Positions 5,879 through 10,338 of a stretch of DNA of 10,338 nt are shown here, in pieces. Source of the DNA: JBFJVD01 sp041624375 (GTDB lineage Bacteria > Chloroflexota > Anaerolineae > Anaerolineales > E44-bin32); contig JBFJVD010000093.1 of the NCBI GenBank assembly GCA_041624375.1, positions 1-10,338 on the forward strand, given 5' to 3'. The position numbers and the translations under genes are program-made. Every line of letters starts with the position of its first letter. The stretch's first letter is position 1. The notes under the pieces were generated by a model. The model made no database searches. It was not told the DNA's origin and was given only the letters and a program-made list of their open reading frames with translations.

Positions 5879-6750
5879 AGACATTTCTGCACGGCCTGTG
5901 GCGGATTCTCAGCGCCCCGTTCCGGCTACTCACCTGGCCGATCCGTGCCTTGCGCGATTTCATCAATTTCGAGCCCGATGATGCCCCCACAGCGGACGTG
6001 TTTTCCAAGACCATCGAGCAGCCTTCCATGCTTATCGAGCACCTGGAGGCGCTCCGCCGTCACCTGCTCCGCGCCTTGTTGGCCTTAGTTCTCACCACCG
6101 GCGCAAGCTTCGCCTTCGCATCGCGCATCCTCGACTGGCTTGCAGGTCCGATCGGCGGGATCGATGCCCTGCGCGCCATCGAAGTCACTGAATCAATCGG
6201 TGCCTTCATGCGAGTTTCGGTGCTCAGCGGATTTGTATTCGCCTCGCCATACCTGTTGTTCGAGTTTTTCTTGTTCTTGAACCCGGGCCTGAAACGGCGC
6301 GAACGCATCCTGATCCTGCTGGCGGTCCCGAGTTCGGCGATACTCTTTCTGGCCGGGCTTGCATTTGCCTACTTCGTGATGCTGCCTGCTGCGCTTCCGT
6401 TTCTCCTGAATTTCATGGGCATTGAAACGGTGCCCCGGCCGACAAACTACATCGGATTCGTCACCGCACTCATGTTCTGGATCGGGCTCTCGTTCCAATT
6501 TCCGCTGGTCATCTACGCGCTGGCAGCCATGGGTCTGGTCCGCGCCCGGACGCTGCTGGATGGCTGGCGCTTCGCCGTTCTGGGGATCGCCGTCCTGGCG
6601 GCGGCCGTGACACCTACCATCGATCCGGTGAATATGGCACTGGTCATGCTGCCGATGATCGTTCTCTATTTCCTCAGCATCGGCCTGGCAGCGATTGCGC
6701 AGCGGACCCGCCCTCGGCCGACATTGCGCCAGGAAGAGGCGACCGGATGA
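5875..6750 (+). CDS. tatC: Sec-independent protein translocase TatC
   Basis: A 291-residue, six-helix inner-membrane protein, the core receptor of the Tat system. It recognises the twin-arginine signal and nucleates the TatA/B assembly. Conserved parts are HLEALRRHL (56-64), the TM2 region FMRVSVLSGFVFASP, NPGLKRRER (136-144, E143 matching E103 of E. coli), FAYFVMLP (164-171) and AVTPTIDPVN (244-253). Two things differ from E. coli TatC. There is an N-terminal extension of about 45 residues with an amphipathic, aromatic-rich stretch before the HLEALR motif. And the glutamate of the usual HLxELR (E15 in E. coli) is an alanine here (A59), with a glutamate one residue earlier (E58). GGAAGA at 5863-5868 serves as ribosome site. 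The ATG overlaps the Tat gene before it by four bases, and the TGA overlaps a small ORF start in the same way. Confidence 0.95.
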   Translation: MKTFLHGLWRILSAPFRLLTWPIRALRDFINFEPDDAPTADVFSKTIEQPSMLIEHLEALRRHLLRALLALVLTTGASFAFASRILDWLAGPIGGIDALRAIEVTESIGAFMRVSVLSGFVFASPYLLFEFFLFLNPGLKRRERILILLAVPSSAILFLAGLAFAYFVMLPAALPFLLNFMGIETVPRPTNYIGFVTALMFWIGLSFQFPLVIYALAAMGLVRARTLLDGWRFAVLGIAVLAAAVTPTIDPVNMALVMLPMIVLYFLSIGLAAIAQRTRPRPTLRQEEATG

Positions 6751-6854
6751 GTCGCGCGTTCTGGAGCTTGAACCGCGCAGGGCGGCTCAAGGGTATGTTC
6801 TTTGAGGGCGATGCCCGAGGTGCATCCAAGGCACAGTGGAGGCAAGCAGGTTGA
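6747..6854 (+). CDS. Possible 35-residue small protein or coupling ORF between tatC and the DUF4129 gene
   Basis: An ORF of 35 codons fills the apparent gap after tatC. Its ATG overlaps the tatC stop as ATGA (6747-6750), and its TGA (6852-6854) overlaps the probable TTG start of the next gene as TTGA. AGGAAGAGG at 6731-6739 is a strong ribosome site seven bases before the ATG. The product starts MSRAFWSLNRAGRLKGMFFE and ends KAQWRQAG. It is basic, with no clear membrane helix, and I recognise no family. Its third codon positions are less GC-rich than in the neighbouring genes, which argues against strong protein-level selection. It may be a true small protein, or only a ribosome bridge carrying translation across the gap. 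Seen: frame, overlaps and ribosome site. Inferred: that it is translated. Confidence 0.4.
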   Translation: MSRAFWSLNRAGRLKGMFFEGDARGASKAQWRQAG

Positions 6855-7714
6855 CTTTGATGCGGCGCCGTTGGATTCTGCTGCTTTCCGGCGCTTCACT
6901 TGCGGCGCTTCTGGCGCTCGGTATGAGCTTATCGGAGCTCGACTTCCAGACCGGACAGCCGTTTCGGGTCGTCTGGGATGAGCTCACTCGCGGGCTCTGG
7001 GCGGGAATCCTTCCATCCGACGATCGCTCGCTGTGGGCGATCGTCCGCATCTTGATCTTCATCTACCTCTGGGCGCTCGTCCCGGCGGCCATCCTCTACT
7101 CGCTGCTTTCGGCGGAGGGCCGGCGCCGCCTGCTCACCGCCATGCTCCTGGCAACCATCGGCGTCGTTGTGCTCTTCCTGCTTTCGCGCACGGGGATCCT
7201 GCGCGACCTGCTTGGGGACCTGATCCTCTCATTCTCGCAGCAGGAGCAGCCGGCGTTCGAGGCGGCCCCAGCTGCCGAGATCTCGAGCCCGCCAAATTGG
7301 CTGCGCTGGGTCTTGAATGGATTCCTTGTTGTCGTCCTGAGCGCGGCCGCCTGGTTCAGCTGGCGCCGCCTGCGCCGGGGCCCACCTCCGCTGGAGCAGC
7401 TGGCGCACACCGCCCAGGTGGCGATCGATGATCTGGAGGGCGGCGGAAGCTTCGCAGATGTTGTGCGCCGCTGTTACTTCGAAATGAGCCGCGTGCTGCG
7501 TCGCGAGCGAGGCGTTCAACGTGAGCTGGGGATGACGCCGCGCGAATTCGAGTTCGCCCTGCAGGGAGTCGGACTGCCCGAGGAAGCCATTCACCGCCTG
7601 ACCCGGCTGTTCGAGGCCGTGCGCTACGGCGAGCACAGTGCAAGCCCGGGTGAAAGAAAAGAGGCAGTGGGCTGCCTGGAGGCCGTCGTCAGAGCCGTCG
7701 AGAGCCCGGCGTGA
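6851..7714 (+). CDS. DUF4129-domain membrane protein
   Basis: An inner-membrane protein of 287 residues (from TTG 6851) with a C-terminal DUF4129 domain. Numbering from the ATG at 6860, there are four hydrophobic helices at about 5-23, 58-83, 91-109 and 149-167, then a soluble part. In it, the stretch from residue 201 (VVRRCYFEMSRVLRRERGV), the TPREF motif at 226-230 and LTRLFEAVRYGEHSAS match DUF4129. This domain also forms the C-terminus of TgpA-type transglutaminase membrane proteins and is often found beside moxR and DUF58 genes; its function is unknown. Start choice: GGAGG (6838-6842) sits eight bases before TTG 6851, which also makes a TTGA overlap with the small ORF. GTG 6836 and ATG 6860 are alternatives with weaker ribosome sites. 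It overlaps the next gene by GTGA. Confidence 0.85.
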   Translation: MTLMRRRWILLLSGASLAALLALGMSLSELDFQTGQPFRVVWDELTRGLWAGILPSDDRSLWAIVRILIFIYLWALVPAAILYSLLSAEGRRRLLTAMLLATIGVVVLFLLSRTGILRDLLGDLILSFSQQEQPAFEAAPAAEISSPPNWLRWVLNGFLVVVLSAAAWFSWRRLRRGPPPLEQLAHTAQVAIDDLEGGGSFADVVRRCYFEMSRVLRRERGVQRELGMTPREFEFALQGVGLPEEAIHRLTRLFEAVRYGEHSASPGERKEAVGCLEAVVRAVESPA

Positions 7715-8292
7715 GTTACCGCTGGATTGCTCTGGCAATCATCATCCTGCTCGTTAGCGGATTCGTCTATCTTACCCGTGGCTTCATCGAGCTGCTGTTC
7801 ATCGTCCCCCTGTGGGAGCTGCTCTCCGTCGCTCGGCTCACGCTGCGCAGTATGCCCCAAGGCTTGATTTGGGCCGTCTTTCTTGTGGTGCTGGCCGCCC
7901 TCTCGCTTAGAACATTCTTTGCACTGGATCGCCGCCGCCGCTCACCGCCACCACCCTTCGAACTGGAGGGAAGCTGGGTCGCCGGTCTGGCTCGATCGCT
8001 CGAGCGGGCGGCACATGCCGACTACTTCGCCTGGCGGATGGCGCAGGAGATGGCTCGGCTGGCGCTGAGCGCATTTGCCTATGGACAGCCTCGGGAGACC
8101 AACAGCCAGGAACGCCTGCCCGACGAACTCCCGGAACACATCCGCAGCTACCTGGAGGCCGGATTAAGACGCAGGACCTCGCTGCGGCTTTCCTCGGAAG
8201 CCCGGCGGGGCGAGCCCCCGCCGACACTCGACGAATTGGAGACTTTTGTAAGCTACCTTGAGTCCCGCTGGGAGGTCCCGGGTGAGCGCTGA
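7711..8292 (+). CDS. Unrecognised two-helix membrane protein of the MoxR group
   Basis: I do not recognise this 193-residue protein. The N-terminus has a membrane helix at about 5-21 and a second at about 51-72, with a further hydrophobic stretch (25-40) between them. RRRR at 74-77 places the rest in the cytosol, and a PPPP turn follows. The C-terminal part (about 83-193) is predicted helical and soluble: ELEGSWVAGLARSLERAAHADYFAWRMAQEMARLALSAF, then a segment with LPEHIRSYLEAGLRRR and a final LDELETFVSYLESRW. The start is GTG 7711 in a GTGA overlap with the DUF4129 gene, and the end overlaps the moxR start by 11 bases, so it is tightly tied to both. Groups of moxR, DUF58 and DUF4129 genes often hold such a small, variable membrane protein. 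A role as membrane partner or adaptor for the MoxR ATPase is only a guess from position. Confidence 0.85.
   Translation: MSYRWIALAIIILLVSGFVYLTRGFIELLFIVPLWELLSVARLTLRSMPQGLIWAVFLVVLAALSLRTFFALDRRRRSPPPPFELEGSWVAGLARSLERAAHADYFAWRMAQEMARLALSAFAYGQPRETNSQERLPDELPEHIRSYLEAGLRRRTSLRLSSEARRGEPPPTLDELETFVSYLESRWEVPGER
8270..8275 (+). promoter_or_regulatory. Ribosome site that decides the moxR start
   Basis: GGGAGG lies six bases before GTG 8282. The frame is also open to a TTG at 8258, but that start would lie upstream of this site and has no good site of its own. GTG 8282 is therefore the better start. Confidence 0.7.
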
Positions 8293-9250
8293 TGTGGCTG
8301 AGGTCTCCCGGCTCGGCAGGCTCGTGATTGAGGAAGTCGAGCGAGCGGTTATCGGCAAGAGGCACTTGCTGAAGATGATGATGGCGGCTGTGCTCGCGGA
8401 TGGGCACGTGCTACTCGAGGACTACCCCGGCCTGGCCAAAACCCTTACGGCAAAAAGCATGGCGGCGACGCTCGGCTTGCGCTTCAAACGCATTCAGTTC
8501 ACCCCCGATATGCTGCCGGGAGACATCACCGGCGGCTACGTCTTCAACCGGGAGACGAGCGCCTTCGAGCTTCGCAAGGGACCCATCTTCGCCAACATCA
8601 TCCTCGCCGATGAGATTAACCGCGCCTCACCCAAGACGCAGGCGGCCTTGCTGGAAGCCATGCAGGAACGGCAGGTGACCCTCGAAGGGGAGACCATGCG
8701 CGTCCCCGAGCCCTTCCTCGTCGTCGCCACACAGAACCCGATCGAGTATGAAGGCACCTTCCCCCTGCCGGAGGCCCAGCTCGACCGCTTCATCATGAAG
8801 GTGCCTGTCGGCTACCCCACCCTTGACGAAGAGCAGGAAATCCTTCAACGCCGGCGCGAGCGCCGGCAGGATGAGGTGGAGTTGGGTGCGGTGGTTGATC
8901 GTGATCAACTGCTCATGATGCGCGCTGTGGTCGAGTCGATCTATGTCCACGCCGATATTGAACGCTACATCGCCCAGCTGGTGGCGGAAACGCGCAAGGA
9001 CCGCCGGGTGACTGTTGGTGCCAGCCCACGCGGTTCGCTGGCCCTGCTGAAGCTCGCCCGGTCCTGGGCGGCGCTCGACGAGCGGAGCTTCGTACTTCCT
9101 GACGACATCAAGATCTTCGCGGTGCCGGCTCTGGCACACCGGTTAATCCTGGTCCCCGATCTATGGCTGAAGCATCACGCCGCCGAGGACGTCATCGAAG
9201 GTCTACTGCGCTCGGTGCCGGTGCCCGTGATCGAAGAAGGGCCTGCGTGA
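8282..9250 (+). CDS. MoxR-family AAA+ ATPase
   Basis: A 322-residue cytosolic AAA+ ATPase of the MoxR family, thought to act as a chaperone that matures or activates partner proteins, often with VWA or DUF58 proteins. Counting from GTG 8282: a conserved VIGKRHLLKMMMAAVLADGHVLLED start, Walker A DYPGLAKT (47-54, K53), Walker B IILADEIN (106-113, D110 and E111), the MoxR stretch RASPKTQAALLEAMQERQVT, sensor 1 VVATQNPIEYEGTFPLPEAQLDRF (147-170, N152) and GASPRGSLALLKLA in the sensor 2 region. The first glycine of Walker A is an aspartate, as in other MoxR proteins with an EDxPG loop, so ATP use should be intact. Its beginning overlaps the preceding gene by 11 bases, and DUF58 follows after one base. 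It contains two inverted repeats. Confidence 0.94.
   Translation: MSADVAEVSRLGRLVIEEVERAVIGKRHLLKMMMAAVLADGHVLLEDYPGLAKTLTAKSMAATLGLRFKRIQFTPDMLPGDITGGYVFNRETSAFELRKGPIFANIILADEINRASPKTQAALLEAMQERQVTLEGETMRVPEPFLVVATQNPIEYEGTFPLPEAQLDRFIMKVPVGYPTLDEEQEILQRRRERRQDEVELGAVVDRDQLLMMRAVVESIYVHADIERYIAQLVAETRKDRRVTVGASPRGSLALLKLARSWAALDERSFVLPDDIKIFAVPALAHRLILVPDLWLKHHAAEDVIEGLLRSVPVPVIEEGPA
8850..8867. repeat. GC-rich inverted repeat within moxR (8-bp arms)
   Basis: GCCGGCGC (8850-8857) and its exact reverse complement GCGCCGGC (8860-8867) are separated by GA. As RNA it would form a 7-bp stem with a CGAG tetraloop. It encodes an arginine-rich run (QRRRERRQ), so the repeat may come simply from repeated CGC/CGG codons. 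Confidence 0.6.
8894..8909. repeat. Second inverted repeat within moxR (7-bp arms)
   Basis: GTTGATC (8894-8900) and GATCAAC (8903-8909) are exact reverse complements around GT. It is less GC-rich than its surroundings and looks like a dyad operator half-pair, but it lies in the middle of a gene. It may well be chance. Confidence 0.5.
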
Positions 9251-9251
9251 A

Positions 9252-10338
9252 TTGCGGCGCTTCACGCTGCTGATCGCGGCCAGCTGGGCCGGGCTGCTGT
9301 TGGCCCTGTGGGCACTTGATGGTGCTGTGCTCGGCCTCATTGTTGCGCCGCTGCTTTACCTGATCGTGGCGCTGTATTTCGCCCCTCCGCCGATCGAGCT
9401 TGAAGTCATCCGCAAGCTCAGCGCCAATCGGGTGGCACACGACACCCCCGTTATCATCACCCTGGACGTGACCAACCTCGGCGAGCCGCTTGAAGATGTT
9501 CAGCTGGTCGACCTGCTGCCTAACCGTCTTCAGCTCATCGAAGGCAGTCCGGGCTTCCACGGCCCGCTGGGACGCGGCGAGACCGCAACCTGGTCCTATA
9601 CGGTACAGGCCCGCCGGGGCTATTTCCTGTTCCGTGGCCTGGAAGCTGTCGCTGCCGAGACCTTTGGCATCCTGCGTCGCCGGAGCCTGCTCCATGCCCC
9701 GTCGCGGCTCTTCGTCATGCCCGGCGCGCCACGCGTGCGCCGCCTGGCGATCCGGCCGCAGCGCACACTGTCCTATGCCGGCCCGATCCCGGCCCGCCAG
9801 GGTGGGCCAGGGCTGGAGTTCTTCGGCGTCCGTGAGTACATCCCCGGCGACGCGCTGCGCTGGATCCACTGGAAGGGAATCGCCCGCCATCCGGATTCGT
9901 TCCTCACCAAAGAGTTCGAGCAAGAGCGGACGACCGATGTCGGCATCATTCTGGATGCGCGCCGGCGCAGCAACCTGCAGCACGCCGGCGACGAGTTGTT
10001 CGAATATGCGGTAAACGCCGCCGCCTCGCTCTCTGAGACCTTCCTCAACCAGGGACACCGGGTCGGGCTGCTCCTCTATGGCAAAGTGCTGGATTGGACG
10101 TTCCCAGGCTACGGCCGGATTCAGCGCGAGCGGATCTTCCACTCGCTCGCCCGCTCCGAGCCGGGCGACAGCATGGTGTTCGACCGTCTGGATCACCTGC
10201 CAACGCGTTTCTTTCCACCCAAGTCTCAGCTCGTTCTGGTCAGTCCGCTGCACAGCGACGATCCCGACCGGCTGATCGGCCTGCTGGCGCGCGGCTACCA
10301 GGTGCTTGTCGTCAGCCCCGACCCGATCGGCTTCGAGG
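9252..10338 (+). CDS. DUF58-domain protein (partial, runs off right edge)
   Basis: The frame is open from TTG 9252 to the window end with no stop, giving 362 visible residues. The N-terminus has two adjacent membrane helices (about 4-20 and 24-43). A beta-rich part follows with an ITLDVTNLGEPLEDVQLVDLLP segment, like the immunoglobulin-type region found before DUF58. The DUF58 signature is clear: GLEFFGVREYIPGDALRWIHWKGIARHP (R194, GD at 199-200, IHW at 205-207), followed by LTKEFEQERTTDVGIILDAR, the start of a VWA-like fold with an aspartate in the MIDAS-like position. DUF58 proteins are usual neighbours and supposed partners of MoxR ATPases; their action is unknown. An in-frame TGA at 9228-9230 limits the start to after 9230. 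TTG 9252 has AAGGG about ten bases before it and lies one base after the moxR stop. Confidence 0.9.
   Translation, partial: MRRFTLLIAASWAGLLLALWALDGAVLGLIVAPLLYLIVALYFAPPPIELEVIRKLSANRVAHDTPVIITLDVTNLGEPLEDVQLVDLLPNRLQLIEGSPGFHGPLGRGETATWSYTVQARRGYFLFRGLEAVAAETFGILRRRSLLHAPSRLFVMPGAPRVRRLAIRPQRTLSYAGPIPARQGGPGLEFFGVREYIPGDALRWIHWKGIARHPDSFLTKEFEQERTTDVGIILDARRRSNLQHAGDELFEYAVNAAASLSETFLNQGHRVGLLLYGKVLDWTFPGYGRIQRERIFHSLARSEPGDSMVFDRLDHLPTRFFPPKSQLVLVSPLHSDDPDRLIGLLARGYQVLVVSPDPIGFE

Noticed and set aside
6768..6799. TTGAAC and TATGTT as a promoter for the DUF4129 gene
   Set aside because: The spacer is about 20 bases, longer than usual, and the -10 hexamer is poor. The overlaps around the small ORF favour read-through from tatC.
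9192..10253. 353-codon ORF on the - strand
   Set aside because: It lies opposite the DUF58 gene, whose signature residues are clear on the + strand. The minus-strand product shows no recognisable motif and is a GC-rich coding shadow.

Overview
The window is GC-rich (roughly 60-65% by eye). Every supported gene lies on the + strand, and the genes are packed tightly: the largest gap between confident genes is about 100 bases. There are no rRNA or tRNA genes, no transposons and no CRISPR array. The gene set and order suggest a Chloroflexota (Anaerolineae-like) chromosome: jag/khpB followed by parA-parB, an Asp23-nusB pair, TatC with a long N-terminal extension, and a DUF4129-MoxR-DUF58 group. 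The phylum call is inference from gene order and protein style, not from a database match.

Region 1 (1-3734) is a chromosome-maintenance block. It opens with the last 44 codons of a KhpB/Jag R3H RNA-binding protein, which in many bacteria lies in the rnpA-yidC-jag group near the replication origin. A PfkB-family small-molecule kinase follows and overlaps the start of parA by one base. parA and parB (ATPase and CTP-switch DNA clamp for chromosome segregation) are next to each other. A ketopantoate-reductase-fold oxidoreductase closes the block.

Region 2 (3730-5455) looks like a new transcription unit. A TATAAT box straddles the stop codon of the reductase gene. It is followed by a structured, G-rich leader, a perfect AGGAGG and fabG (3-oxoacyl-ACP reductase). 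An Asp23/Gls24-family protein and NusB follow, an order also known from Firmicutes (yqhY-nusB).

Region 3 (5498-10338) is an envelope block. A TatA/B-type protein overlaps tatC (ATGA). tatC overlaps a small possible ORF of 35 codons (ATGA), which in turn overlaps the probable TTG start of a DUF4129 membrane protein (TTGA). That gene overlaps an unrecognised two-helix membrane protein (GTGA), whose end overlaps a MoxR AAA+ ATPase. One base after moxR comes a DUF58 protein that runs off the right edge. DUF4129, MoxR and DUF58 belong to a widespread but poorly understood envelope system, often followed by a transglutaminase-like membrane protein, which would be expected just outside the window.

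Most of the window is ordinary housekeeping DNA. The parts most worth a second look are the doubly coupled small ORF after tatC, the unrecognised membrane protein in the MoxR group, the joining of Tat and MoxR genes in one chain, the TatC signal-binding residue change, and a perfect 20-bp palindrome inside the PfkB gene.
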